DNA from: an uncultured beta proteobacterium
GTDB lineage: Bacteria; Pseudomonadota; Gammaproteobacteria; Burkholderiales; Burkholderiaceae
Length of the DNA stretch: 64,000 nt
NCBI GenBank assembly: GCA_903875135.1
Contig: CAIQUZ010000109.1
Coordinates: 1 to 64,000 of the forward strand
Direction of reading: 5' to 3'
Shown in pieces: positions 6,833 through 15,435 of the stretch. The translations under genes and the position numbers were made by a program. Below the pieces are notes generated by a model. It did not search any database. It saw only the letters and a list, made by a program, of their open reading frames with translations, and was not told the DNA's origin. Each line of letters starts with the position of its first letter. Position 1 is the stretch's first letter.

Positions 6833-8821
6833 ATGGCAACCCGTAAAGAACAATATAGCGAATCATCCATCAAGGTCTTAAAGGGCCTTGAACCCGTTAA
6901 ACAACGACCAGGGATGTATACAAGGACCGATAATCCCCTGCATATCATCCAAGAGGTCATTGATAACGCATCTGACGAGGCTCTTGGCGGTCATGGCAGA
7001 GAGATTGTCTTAACAATTCATACGGATCAAAGTATCAGTGTTGAGGACTTTGGTAGGGGAATCCCTGTAGGGATGCATCCCGAAGAAAAAGTTCCGGTCG
7101 TCGAGATTGTTTTCACTCAATTACATGCTGGTGGTAAGTTTGAAAAAGGATCTGCAGGTGCTTACGCTTTTTCTGGTGGTTTACACGGCGTTGGTGTTTC
7201 AGTGACGAATGCTTTATCGAATCGTCTTGAAGTTCAGGTTTGGCGAGACAAGCAATATTCAACACTAGCTTTTGAGCATGGGTTTCTAGTTGATAAGATA
7301 AAAACTACGGCGATCCCTGCGGGTGACAAAACATCTGGGACGATCGTTCGAGTTTGGCCTGAGGCTAAATATTTTGATAGTCCTCAAATTCCTTTAAATG
7401 AGCTTCAACGCTTATTAAGGTCTAAGGCAGTATTACTCCCTGGTGTCAAAGTAACTTTGATTCAAGAAAAATCTGGCGATACACAATCTTGGTTTTACGA
7501 ACAGGGTCTTAAAGGTTATTTAGATGAGGCGATGATTCAAGCTGGTCATAGTGAACTTTTGATTCCAGCGTTTGATGGTGAACATTATGCGGAGTCTGAT
7601 CGTGCTGGTGAAGAAAGTTTTGCGCAAGGTGAGGGTGCTGCCTGGATTATTGCGTGGACTGAAGAGGGAAGTCCTGTCCGTGAGAGTTATGTCAATTTGA
7701 TACCGACAACGGCTGGTGGAACTCACGAAAGTGGATTGCGAGAAGGTTTATATAACTCTGTCAAAAGTTTTATCGAGTTACATGCATTATTGCCGAAAGG
7801 CGTCAAACTGATGCCAGATGATGTTTTTCAAAGAGCTTCCTTTGTACTTTCGGCGAAGGTTCTTGATCCACAGTTTCAAGGACAAATTAAAGAGCGTTTG
7901 AATTCTAGAGATGCGGTGCGACTAGTTTCCGGTTTTGTGAGATCGGCTCTAGACCTTTGGCTCAACCAACATGTTGATTACGGCAAAAAACTCGCTGATT
8001 TGGTCATTAAGCAAGCTCAGGCAAGAACGCGTGCTGGTCAAAAAATTGAAAAACGCAAATCTTCTGGTGTGGCAGTATTGCCAGGCAAGCTAACTGACTG
8101 CGAAAGTGAAGATATTGTTATTAATGAAATCTTCCTTGTTGAGGGAGACTCTGCTGGTGGCTCTGCCAAGATGGGGCGAAACAAAGAGTATCAAGCGATT
8201 CTTCCATTACGAGGCAAAGTATTGAACACTTGGGAAACTGAACGGGATCGTTTATTTGGCAATAATGAGGTGCATGATATTGCTGTAGCCATTGGTGTTG
8301 ATCCTCATGGTCATTTAGATGAGCCTGACTTAAGTAATCTGCGTTATGGCAAGGTTTGCATTTTGTCCGATGCGGACGTTGATGGATCGCATATTCAAGT
8401 ACTTCTCATCACCTTGTTTTATAAGCACTTTCCAAAGTTGATTGCTCGTGGCCACATTTATGTCGCACGGCCTCCGCTATTTCGAGTAGATGCCCCTGCG
8501 AGAGGGAAAAAACCTGCTCAAAAGATCTATGCCTTAGATGAAGGAGAACTCACCGCGATTGAAGACAAATTGATGAAAGATGGTTTAAAGGCGGGTAGTT
8601 GGCAGATTTCGCGTTTTAAAGGTCTTGGAGAAATGAGTCCTGAGCAATTGTGGGATACCACCTTAAATCCTGATACGAGGCGTTTATTGCCCATTTTGAC
8701 GGGTGAGATTACGCTTGAAAATACCAATAAGATGATGGATATGCTGATGGGTAAATCTGAATCATCAGCACGAAAAAATTGGCTCGAAGAACATGGCAAT
8801 GAAGTTGAAGCTGATATTTAA
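6833..8821 (+). CDS. parE: DNA topoisomerase IV subunit B
   Basis: A 662-residue type IIA topoisomerase ATPase subunit. The GHKL domain shows EVIDNASDEA (41-50), EDFGRGIPVG (71-80) and GGLHGVG (115-121); the TOPRIM domain shows VEGDSAGG with E437 and DADVDG with D513/D515, the metal-binding acidic residues. The length and the directly following parC distinguish it from GyrB. With ParC it decatenates daughter chromosomes. There is no good Shine-Dalgarno site before ATG 6833; instead TACAAT (6819-6824) lies 8 bp upstream, compatible with a very short or absent leader. The gene ends 20 bp before parC, so the two are co-transcribed. Confidence 0.95.
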   Translation: MATRKEQYSESSIKVLKGLEPVKQRPGMYTRTDNPLHIIQEVIDNASDEALGGHGREIVLTIHTDQSISVEDFGRGIPVGMHPEEKVPVVEIVFTQLHAGGKFEKGSAGAYAFSGGLHGVGVSVTNALSNRLEVQVWRDKQYSTLAFEHGFLVDKIKTTAIPAGDKTSGTIVRVWPEAKYFDSPQIPLNELQRLLRSKAVLLPGVKVTLIQEKSGDTQSWFYEQGLKGYLDEAMIQAGHSELLIPAFDGEHYAESDRAGEESFAQGEGAAWIIAWTEEGSPVRESYVNLIPTTAGGTHESGLREGLYNSVKSFIELHALLPKGVKLMPDDVFQRASFVLSAKVLDPQFQGQIKERLNSRDAVRLVSGFVRSALDLWLNQHVDYGKKLADLVIKQAQARTRAGQKIEKRKSSGVAVLPGKLTDCESEDIVINEIFLVEGDSAGGSAKMGRNKEYQAILPLRGKVLNTWETERDRLFGNNEVHDIAVAIGVDPHGHLDEPDLSNLRYGKVCILSDADVDGSHIQVLLITLFYKHFPKLIARGHIYVARPPLFRVDAPARGKKPAQKIYALDEGELTAIEDKLMKDGLKAGSWQISRFKGLGEMSPEQLWDTTLNPDTRRLLPILTGEITLENTNKMMDMLMGKSESSARKNWLEEHGNEVEADI

Positions 8822-8841
8822 CGATTTAAAACAAAGCAACT

Positions 8842-11166
8842 ATGTCCAATAAAGAACCTGATTTATTTTCAAATCTACCTGCTGAGCCACAAGATTCGCT
8901 CACACTGGCGAACTATGCCGAGCGTGCCTATTTAGACTACGCAATTAGCGTCGTCAAAGGCCGTGCCTTGCCTGAGTTGGCGGATGGTCAAAAACCTGTT
9001 CAACGGCGCATTTTGTATTCAATGAGCGAAATGAGTTTGCGTTTTGATGCAAAGCCCGTCAAAAGTGCTCGCGTGGTGGGTGATGTTTTAGGTAAGTTTC
9101 ATCCCCACGGCGATCAATCTGCTTATGACGCTCTTGTCCGACTGGCTCAAGGCTTTAGTTTGCGGTATCCATTAATTGATGGGCAGGGTAATTTTGGTTC
9201 GCGAGATGGTGATGGCGCTGCTGCAATGCGATATACCGAAGCACGCTTGACGAAGATTTCTAGTTTGTTAATGGATGAGATTAACCAAGGGACCGTTGAT
9301 TTCATTCCAAATTATGATGGCTCGATGGAAGAACCTGCTTTACTACCTGCTAGGTTACCTTTTGTTCTACTAAATGGTGCGTCAGGTATTGCGGTTGGCA
9401 TGGCTACCGAAATTCCTTCACACAATTTACGTGAAGTTGCTGCAGCTTGCATTGCGGTATTAAAAAACCCGAAGATTAGCGAAGAGGAAGTCCTGGAAAT
9501 TATTCCTGGACCTGATTTTCCGGGCGGTGGGCAAATTATTTCCCCATCAGCCGAAATCGCTGAAATCTATAAAGCAGGTCGTGGCAGTCTAAAAGTTAGA
9601 GCGCGCTGGTCGATTGAAGAGATGGCTCGTGGTCAATGGAAACTGGTGATTAATGAATTACCACCCAATACTTCGACACAAAAAGTGTTACAAGAGATAG
9701 AGGAAATTACTAATCCAAAAGTGAAGATTGGTAAAAAGGCATTGACTGCAGAGCAAAATGCTCTTAAACAATCTACCTTGGCTCTTCTGGACGGTGTTCG
9801 AGATGAGTCGAGTAAAGATGCGGCTGTTCGACTTGTCTTCGAGCCGAAAACAAAGAACATTGATGAAGCAGAATTTGCTAATTTCTTATTAGCGCATACT
9901 TCACTTGAGTCAAATGCTTCGATTAATTTGGTGATGATTGGAACCGATGGTCGGCCAAGACAAAAAGGTATTTTATCGATTATTCAAGAGTGGGCTGGAT
10001 TTAGGATTCAGACTGTCACAAGAAGAACGCAGCATCGATTAATGAAGGTCAATGACCGAGTTCATATTTTGGAAGGTCGGCAATTAGTCCTTCTGAATAT
10101 TGATCAAGTAATACAAATTATTCGTGGTAGCGATGAGCCGAAGGCGGATTTGATGCAAGCTTTCAAATTATCGGATCGTCAAGCAGAGGATATTTTAGAA
10201 ATCCGTCTCCGACAATTGGCACGTCTTGAAGCGATTAAGATAGAACAAGAATTATCTGAACTTCAAAACGAAAAATCAGAATTAGAAAATCTGTTATCCA
10301 GTGATGGTTTGATGCGTAAAAAGATTGTCAAAGAAATTGAAGTTGATGCGAAGAACTTTGGTGACGATCGAAGAACCATCATTCAAGAAGAGAAGCGCAG
10401 TGTTGTACAAACGAAGATCATTGATGAGCCAGTTACAGTTGTTGTTTCTCAAAAAGGTTGGGTTCGCGCACGTCAAGGTCATGATCATGATCCAGCGCAG
10501 TTTGCCTTTAAAACTGGGGATAGCTTATTTGCTATTTATGAATGTCGTACCGTTGATTTGATGATTGGTATTGGCAGTAATGGCAGAGCATATACAGTCC
10601 CCGTTACCGATTTGCCAGGTGCGCGAGGTGATGGCACACCTTATACCTCATTGATTAATTTGGTTCCAGGAACACAGATGGTTTCTTTTTACGCTGGAGC
10701 TGGCGATGATCTACTCTTGATTAGCATGGCATCGGGTAATGGATTTTTAGCGAATGTTAGCGATATGATGACCAGAAACAAGGCGGGTAAGAGCTTTGTA
10801 GGGATCAATGAACAATTTGACGGTGGCGATCATGTCTTACCGATGCAGGTTATTCGTGAAGGCATGATCATGGTGGCATGTTTATCGGCAAATGGGCGCT
10901 TGCTCACCTTTGAAGTTGCAGATTTGAAGCGTTTGCCCACAGGTGGTAAAGGTGTTATTTTGATGGATTTAGAGCCAAAAGAGCGTTTACAAAGCGCCAT
11001 CTGTTTTGGTTCGAATGGTCTTTACATGGATGGTCTCGGAAGAGCGAGCAAACCAACTTCAGTGCACATCACCTTTAAAACGCTACTCAGTTTCAAAGCG
11101 CAAAGAGCGAGAAAAGGCCATGCGATTGACCCAAAACTCAAAGATGCCAGTTTAAAACAGGCTTAA
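8842..11166 (+). CDS. parC: DNA topoisomerase IV subunit A
   Basis: A 774-residue breakage-reunion subunit. The catalytic tyrosine is Y131 in AMRYTEARL; the quinolone-region helix reads [14 protein letters not shown], with Q92 at the place of E. coli ParC S80 and D96 at the place of E84, which I recall as usual for betaproteobacteria. The C-terminal half carries beta-pinwheel-like repeats but no canonical GyrA box that I can see, fitting ParC. It follows parE by 20 bp. Its stop codon abuts the stop of the opposing RidA gene with no gap. Confidence 0.95.
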   Translation: MSNKEPDLFSNLPAEPQDSLTLANYAERAYLDYAISVVKGRALPELADGQKPVQRRILYSMSEMSLRFDAKPVKSARVVGDVLGKFHPHGDQSAYDALVRLAQGFSLRYPLIDGQGNFGSRDGDGAAAMRYTEARLTKISSLLMDEINQGTVDFIPNYDGSMEEPALLPARLPFVLLNGASGIAVGMATEIPSHNLREVAAACIAVLKNPKISEEEVLEIIPGPDFPGGGQIISPSAEIAEIYKAGRGSLKVRARWSIEEMARGQWKLVINELPPNTSTQKVLQEIEEITNPKVKIGKKALTAEQNALKQSTLALLDGVRDESSKDAAVRLVFEPKTKNIDEAEFANFLLAHTSLESNASINLVMIGTDGRPRQKGILSIIQEWAGFRIQTVTRRTQHRLMKVNDRVHILEGRQLVLLNIDQVIQIIRGSDEPKADLMQAFKLSDRQAEDILEIRLRQLARLEAIKIEQELSELQNEKSELENLLSSDGLMRKKIVKEIEVDAKNFGDDRRTIIQEEKRSVVQTKIIDEPVTVVVSQKGWVRARQGHDHDPAQFAFKTGDSLFAIYECRTVDLMIGIGSNGRAYTVPVTDLPGARGDGTPYTSLINLVPGTQMVSFYAGAGDDLLLISMASGNGFLANVSDMMTRNKAGKSFVGINEQFDGGDHVLPMQVIREGMIMVACLSANGRLLTFEVADLKRLPTGGKGVILMDLEPKERLQSAICFGSNGLYMDGLGRASKPTSVHITFKTLLSFKAQRARKGHAIDPKLKDASLKQA

Positions 11167-11637
11167 TTAGTCGCTGACTTCAACAATCATCTCAATTTCC
11201 ACACAAGCTCCAAGTGGAAGTTGAGCAACTCCAAAGGCACTGCGCGCATGTTTGCCGAGATCGCCAAATACTTCTACTAAAAGTTCAGAGCAACCATTCG
11301 TCACCAGGTGATGCTCTGTGTATTCTGCGGTGGAGTTCACCAGGCTAGTCACTTTGATGATTTTTTTGACGCGATCTAAATTACCCAGATGACTTTGTAA
11401 GCTAGCAATTAAGTCGATAGCTACTGAACGGGCAGCAAGCCTGCCGTTGGTTGTACTCATATTTTGCCCTAATTTGCCGATCCACACCGCGCCATTTTGT
11501 TTAGCAATGTGACCAGATAAATAGACGATATGATCGATTTGATTCGCCATCACATAAGCAGCCGCAGGTGCTCCGGCGATGGGGAGCTCAATGCCGAGTT
11601 TTTGTAATTGTTGTGAAATTTTAGAGTGAGTGTTCAT
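11167..11637 (-). CDS. RidA-family (YjgF/YER057c/UK114) protein
   Basis: A 156-residue RidA-superfamily protein. The core includes VYLSGHIAK, VKKIIKVTSLVNS and HARSAFGVAQLPLGACVEIE; R132 corresponds to the arginine (R105 in E. coli RidA) needed for hydrolysis of reactive enamine/imine intermediates. It is longer at the N-terminus than the 128-residue RidA archetype and fits the subgroup annotated as RidA-like in many Burkholderiales, so archetypal RidA activity is probable but not certain. It lies downstream of the VWA and MoxR genes on the same strand with an 11-bp gap and may be co-transcribed with them. Confidence 0.85.
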   Translation of the reverse strand: MNTHSKISQQLQKLGIELPIAGAPAAAYVMANQIDHIVYLSGHIAKQNGAVWIGKLGQNMSTTNGRLAARSVAIDLIASLQSHLGNLDRVKKIIKVTSLVNSTAEYTEHHLVTNGCSELLVEVFGDLGKHARSAFGVAQLPLGACVEIEMIVEVSD

Positions 11638-11648
11638 TAGTTGCCTTT

Positions 11649-12824
11649 TTATTTAGAAAGTTCACGCATCGCTTTTTCTAGACCGCCGATGGTTACGGGA
11701 TACATTTTACTTTTCACTAAATCTTTAATGATGGAAACAGATTGACGATATTGCCAAACGGATTCGGGCTCTGGATTGAGCCAAGCGTGATGCAAAAAGT
11801 GATCGAGCATACGGTTAATCCAAACCGCGCCAGCTTCTGCATTGGAATATTCGACGGATCCGCCAACTGATAATATCTCATAGGGACTCATCGTAGCATC
11901 ACCAACAAAAATGAGCTTATAGTCAGCGCCGTATTTACGGATCAAATCAATGGTTGACATTTTCTCCATCGTTCGACGCCGATTGTTTTTCCAAACATAA
12001 TCGTAGAGGCAGTTATGAAAATAGAAGTGCTCTAAATGTTTGAACTCATTTTTTGCCGCCGAAAAAAGCTCTTCAACACGTTGGATATGATCATCCATTG
12101 AACCACCCACATCCATCAAGAGAAGAACTTTGACTTGATTATGGCGCTCAGGACGCATTTTGATATCCAAGTATCCAGCATTAACAGCGGTAGCCATAAT
12201 GGTGTTATCTAAATCGAGTTCTGTTTCTTGACCTTGGCGAGCAAAGCGTCTTAATCGACGCAAAGCCACCTTAATGTTTCTTGTTCCTAGTTCTAATGAG
12301 TCATCGTAATCCTGGAAATTTCTTTCATCCCATACTTTAACGGCGGTTCGATTGCCAGCAGATTTACCGCCAACGCGAATGCCTTCAGGGTGGTAACCAT
12401 TGTTACCAAAAGCTGATGAGCCACCTGTTCCTACCCATTTTTTACCACCTTCATGACGATCTTTTTGTTCATCGAGAGTCTCTTTAAAGCGCTTCATCAG
12501 TTCTTCGATACTGCCGAATTTTTCAAGAGCGGCTTTTTCTTCTGCGCTCAATTCTCTTTTGAGCTTTTCTTTTAACCAATCTAGGGGAATGTCTGGATGA
12601 AGTTCCACGAGGTTTTCAATACCGCTAAAATATGCCCCGAAAGCTTTATCAAAGCGATCGAAAAATTTTTCGTCTTTAATGAGGGTCATTCTCGATAAGT
12701 AATAAAATTCATCAATAGAAGGGGAGATGACACCCATTTTTAAGGCTTCTAAAAGTGTTAACAGCTCTTTTATCGAAACAGGTATTTTCGATTTTCGGAG
12801 AGAAAAAAAGAAATCAATCAGCAT
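11649..12824 (-). CDS. VWA domain-containing protein, CoxE-like
   Basis: A 391-residue protein with a C-terminal von Willebrand A domain. The MIDAS strand reads LLMDVGGSMDD; D238 and S242 fit the DxSxS metal motif but the middle serine is glycine (G240), as in the CoxE group. The N-terminal 130 residues are rich in charged helices. CoxE-type VWA proteins work with MoxR AAA+ ATPases in maturation or metal insertion of partner enzymes; the MoxR gene lies 6 bp upstream in the same orientation. The client is not obvious; two c-type cytochromes are divergently encoded next door. Confidence 0.85.
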   Translation of the reverse strand: MLIDFFFSLRKSKIPVSIKELLTLLEALKMGVISPSIDEFYYLSRMTLIKDEKFFDRFDKAFGAYFSGIENLVELHPDIPLDWLKEKLKRELSAEEKAALEKFGSIEELMKRFKETLDEQKDRHEGGKKWVGTGGSSAFGNNGYHPEGIRVGGKSAGNRTAVKVWDERNFQDYDDSLELGTRNIKVALRRLRRFARQGQETELDLDNTIMATAVNAGYLDIKMRPERHNQVKVLLLMDVGGSMDDHIQRVEELFSAAKNEFKHLEHFYFHNCLYDYVWKNNRRRTMEKMSTIDLIRKYGADYKLIFVGDATMSPYEILSVGGSVEYSNAEAGAVWINRMLDHFLHHAWLNPEPESVWQYRQSVSIIKDLVKSKMYPVTIGGLEKAMRELSK

Positions 12825-12830
12825 AATATG

Positions 12831-13688
12831 TTATCGATTTTGCCGATTCATAAATATAAGACGTTCGAATAAATGAACATCTTGTTCATTTTTTAACAAG
12901 GCACCATGAAGTGGGGGAATGTTTGTTTTACCATCTTTACTCTGTAATTCTTCCGCAGTAATATCTTCGGCCATGAGAAGCTTCAACCAATCGATCAGTT
13001 CTGATGTCGAAGGCTTCTTTTTGAGGCCTGATAGGTTACGGATTTCATAAAAGGATTGAAGAGCTGCTGCCAAAAGGTCCTTTTTTATATTCGGGTGATG
13101 AACATCCACAATTTTTTGCATCGTCACTGGATCGGGAAAGGCGATGTAATGAAAAAAGCAGCGTCTTAAAAAAGCATCGGGTAATTCTTTTTCATTATTG
13201 GAGGTAATGATGACAACAGGTCGGTGTTTTGCTTTGATGATTTGTCGAGTCTCATATACGAAAAACTCCATTCGATCTAACTCTCGGAGTAAATCATTAG
13301 GAAACTCGATATCTGCTTTATCGATTTCATCAATCAGTAAGACATTCGGCTGGTCAGCGTCAAAGGACTGCCAAAGTACTCCTTGAACGATATAGTTTTT
13401 AATGTCTTGAACTTTGTTATCGCCAAGTTGTGAGTCACGTAATCGACTTACGGCATCATATTCATATAGACCTTGTTGGGCTTTAGTGGTAGATTTAATA
13501 TGCCACTGAAGTAACGGCATATTCAGTGCCGCAGCAACTTCTTCAGCCAACATGGTTTTACCAGTGCCTGGCTCACCTTTGATTAACAGAGGGCGTTGCA
13601 ACGCAATTGCTGCATTGACTGCCATTTTCAAATCATCCGTTGCAACATATTGATCAGAGCCTTGAAAACTTGTTTTTGGATCGGTCAT
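12831..13688 (-). CDS. MoxR-family AAA+ ATPase
   Basis: A 285-residue MoxR-type ATPase with Walker A GEPGTGKT at 38-45, Walker B VLLIDE at 116-121 and sensor-like VIITSNNEKELPDAFLRRC. The open frame extends 21 codons further (to 13751), but ATG at 13688 is preceded by AGGAAAG five bases upstream and matches the usual family start (MTDPKTSFQGS). It probably remodels a partner together with the VWA protein encoded just downstream. It is divergent from the cytochrome genes, about 120 bp apart. Confidence 0.9.
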   Translation of the reverse strand: MTDPKTSFQGSDQYVATDDLKMAVNAAIALQRPLLIKGEPGTGKTMLAEEVAAALNMPLLQWHIKSTTKAQQGLYEYDAVSRLRDSQLGDNKVQDIKNYIVQGVLWQSFDADQPNVLLIDEIDKADIEFPNDLLRELDRMEFFVYETRQIIKAKHRPVVIITSNNEKELPDAFLRRCFFHYIAFPDPVTMQKIVDVHHPNIKKDLLAAALQSFYEIRNLSGLKKKPSTSELIDWLKLLMAEDITAEELQSKDGKTNIPPLHGALLKNEQDVHLFERLIFMNRQNR

Positions 13689-13809
13689 TCTTACTTTCCT
13701 ATAATTTAGATGTTTGATTTTGCACTGAAACTTAACAAAATGAATCAACAACTCATGGTTATCCTCTATACTATTATCTTACAAAGTTATATCCAATAAA
13801 TTGACCATA

Positions 13810-14187
13810 ATGATGAAATCCAACGCTACAGTTTCTAAAAACATAATATTTTCACTATCTTTAATCTTTTCAAGCATTTGTTTTAATAGTCAAGCTGCTG
13901 AAATTCAAGGAAATCCTGAGGCCGGAGCCAGTAAAGTTCGCCTTTGTATAGGATGTCATGCTATTCCAGGTTATCGCTCCTCAGTTCCTGAAATTTACAC
14001 AGTGCCGATGATTGGTGGACAGTCTTCTGGTTACATTGTTTCTTCTCTGCAAGCCTATAAAAAGGGGGAGCGTAAGCATCCCACGATGCGAAGTGTGGCT
14101 GGATCTTTAACAGATCAGGATATGGCAGACATTGCCGAATATTACGCAGCTCAAATAGCCTCTAGCTCTCCCAATAAGTTGAAATAA
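13810..14187 (+). CDS. Monohaem c-type cytochrome (class I, c553-like), secreted
   Basis: About 125 residues. A signal peptide (IIFSLSLIFSSICFNSQAA) ends near residue 30, the haem motif CIGCH is at 46-50, and M93 in HPTMRSVAG is the likely sixth ligand. The protein should carry electrons in the periplasm. I chose ATG 13810 (a second ATG is at 13813, a TTG at 13801); none has a clear Shine-Dalgarno site. A second small cytochrome follows 23 bp downstream, so the two form one unit, possibly an exported pair resembling the two halves of a dihaem cytochrome c4. Confidence 0.88.
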   Translation: MMKSNATVSKNIIFSLSLIFSSICFNSQAAEIQGNPEAGASKVRLCIGCHAIPGYRSSVPEIYTVPMIGGQSSGYIVSSLQAYKKGERKHPTMRSVAGSLTDQDMADIAEYYAAQIASSSPNKLK

Positions 14188-14210
14188 AATTTGTTTTTGA
14201 AAGGTTTATC

Positions 14211-14558
14211 ATGAAATTCATCCCATTAATGACTAGTTTAGCGCTAGGTATTATCTCTACGAATCTATATGCAGGCGATGTTGAAGCGGGCAAAAAATTA
14301 TCTGAAAAATACATTTGTGCATCCTGTCACGGTCCTGATCTAAAGCATCCTATCGCACCGAACTATCCAAAGATTGCGGGACAGCATGAGGATTACTTAT
14401 ATTACGCTCTCAAATCGTACAAAGTAGATAATCATTCTCAAGTTGGAAGAGGTAATGCCATTATGGGTGGTCAAGCTAAACAACTGACATTAGCTGAGAT
14501 GAAAGATCTTGCCGCCTATGTTGCATCATTGCCTGGTGATCTTGTTGTAAAAAAATAA
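14211..14558 (+). CDS. Monohaem c-type cytochrome (class I), secreted
   Basis: A 115-residue protein with signal peptide (KFIPLMTSLALGIISTNLYA, cleaved before GDVEAG), haem-binding CASCH at 36-40 and likely axial M85 in NAIMGGQAK. It resembles the preceding cytochrome in length and layout (CxxCH near the start, ALKSYK / LQAYKKG helix, Met loop), so the pair probably arose by duplication. AAAGG precedes the start at 14211. It is transcribed with the first cytochrome and ends 14 bp before the opposing GntR regulator. Confidence 0.88.
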   Translation: MKFIPLMTSLALGIISTNLYAGDVEAGKKLSEKYICASCHGPDLKHPIAPNYPKIAGQHEDYLYYALKSYKVDNHSQVGRGNAIMGGQAKQLTLAEMKDLAAYVASLPGDLVVKK

Positions 14559-14572
14559 CTTGTATCGTCACT

Positions 14573-15217
14573 TTATGCTGCCGCTACTTGACCTTGTTTT
14601 AGGTGATTGATCATCAGTTCTTGAGCTAAATCACCTTTTCTGGAGATGATGGCTGACAATATTTGACGATGCTCTTTTAGGGATTGCTCAAGTCGACCCA
14701 TTTTAGTAAGTGAGTTGCGTCGTTGCAGTTTTAAAACTTGTCGCAAATCGCTAATCACTTTTCTCATCCAGCGATTACCACCTATTTCTTGAATCTTGTC
14801 ATGGAACTCCTGATTGAGTTCAAAGAACTTATCAATGTCCCGATCGGCGGCGGCTTTTTCGAGTTTTAAATGGATAGAGTCTAGAACTTCTAGTTCTTGA
14901 TCGGTCGCATGTTGAGCCACTTTTTTTACCCCTTGGCCTTCGAGGAGGGCGATTACCTCAAATATCTGCCCAATTTCTGTAATATCCACTTCAGTAACAT
15001 AAGCTCCTCGACGAATTTTCATGGTAATTAAGCCTTCAGAGGCGAGTACCTTGATGGCTTCTCGAAGTGGGGTGCGGCTAATTCCAAACAATTGTGTCAT
15101 CTGTTGCTCATCAATCCAGCTACCTGGCGGCAATTCATGATTGAATATTTTCTCACGAAGTAGATCGGCCACTTCTACATAGAGAGGTCTTGTAGCAAGA
15201 AATTGGCTGTTTTTCAT
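14573..15217 (-). CDS. GntR-family regulator with FCD ligand-binding domain
   Basis: A 214-residue FadR/FCD-type GntR regulator. The winged helix is at about residues 10-75 (LREKIFNHELPPGSWIDEQQ, LFGISRTPLREAIKVLASEG in two blocks), and an all-helical FCD domain follows with the expected acidic/His residues (ELNQEFHDKI near 128-137, EHRQIL near 187-192). It is divergent from the propionyl-CoA/methylmalonyl-CoA operon with a 218-bp gap that contains several dyads, so it most likely controls that operon and itself, with a CoA-pathway acid as effector; this is inference. Confidence 0.88.
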   Translation of the reverse strand: MKNSQFLATRPLYVEVADLLREKIFNHELPPGSWIDEQQMTQLFGISRTPLREAIKVLASEGLITMKIRRGAYVTEVDITEIGQIFEVIALLEGQGVKKVAQHATDQELEVLDSIHLKLEKAAADRDIDKFFELNQEFHDKIQEIGGNRWMRKVISDLRQVLKLQRRNSLTKMGRLEQSLKEHRQILSAIISRKGDLAQELMINHLKQGQVAAA

Positions 15218-15243
15218 CGAATAAATGACTTTATACTATTTTT

Positions 15244-15259
15244 ATAAACTATTGTTTAT
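15244..15259. promoter_or_regulatory. Candidate GntR operator
   Basis: ATAAAC-TATT-GTTTAT is a perfect dyad with 6-base arms, 27 bp upstream of the gntR start. It is followed by the 14-bp palindrome ATTATTTAAATAAT (15268-15281) and TGAATTC/GAATTCA (15322-15343). FCD-type GntR proteins usually bind short dyads in the shared promoter region. Confidence 0.4.
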
Positions 15260-15364
15260 CAATGATTATTATTTAAATAATTCTCTTGTTTTGTTTTGAG
15301 TTTGAAGTTTTTAAACCATTTTGAATTCATAATTAAGAATTCATTTAACTCTTTATTTATTGTG

Positions 15365-15394
15365 TTGTCAATGGTATTCTTATTGCATTCTATT
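15365..15394 (+). promoter_or_regulatory. Candidate promoter of the methylmalonyl-CoA operon
   Basis: TTGTCA (15365-15370), 18-base spacer, TCTATT (15389-15394), 41 bp upstream of the mutase start. The -35 is near consensus, the -10 only moderate. The dyads at 15244-15343 lie just upstream. Confidence 0.35.
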
Positions 15395-15435
15395 AAAAAA
15401 TGTCATATTTATTCTTCTACTTCTAGAAAGCTCTT

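Noticed and set aside
6468-6833. Chromosomal replication origin between the Nudix gene and parE
   Set aside because: Only two perfect DnaA boxes are present and the neighbouring gene is ParE (followed by ParC), not GyrB in a dnaA-dnaN-gyrB context; kept as a DnaA-box finding only.
13198-13386. Plus-strand ORF within the MoxR gene
   Set aside because: It is an antisense shadow of a clearly conserved MoxR coding region.
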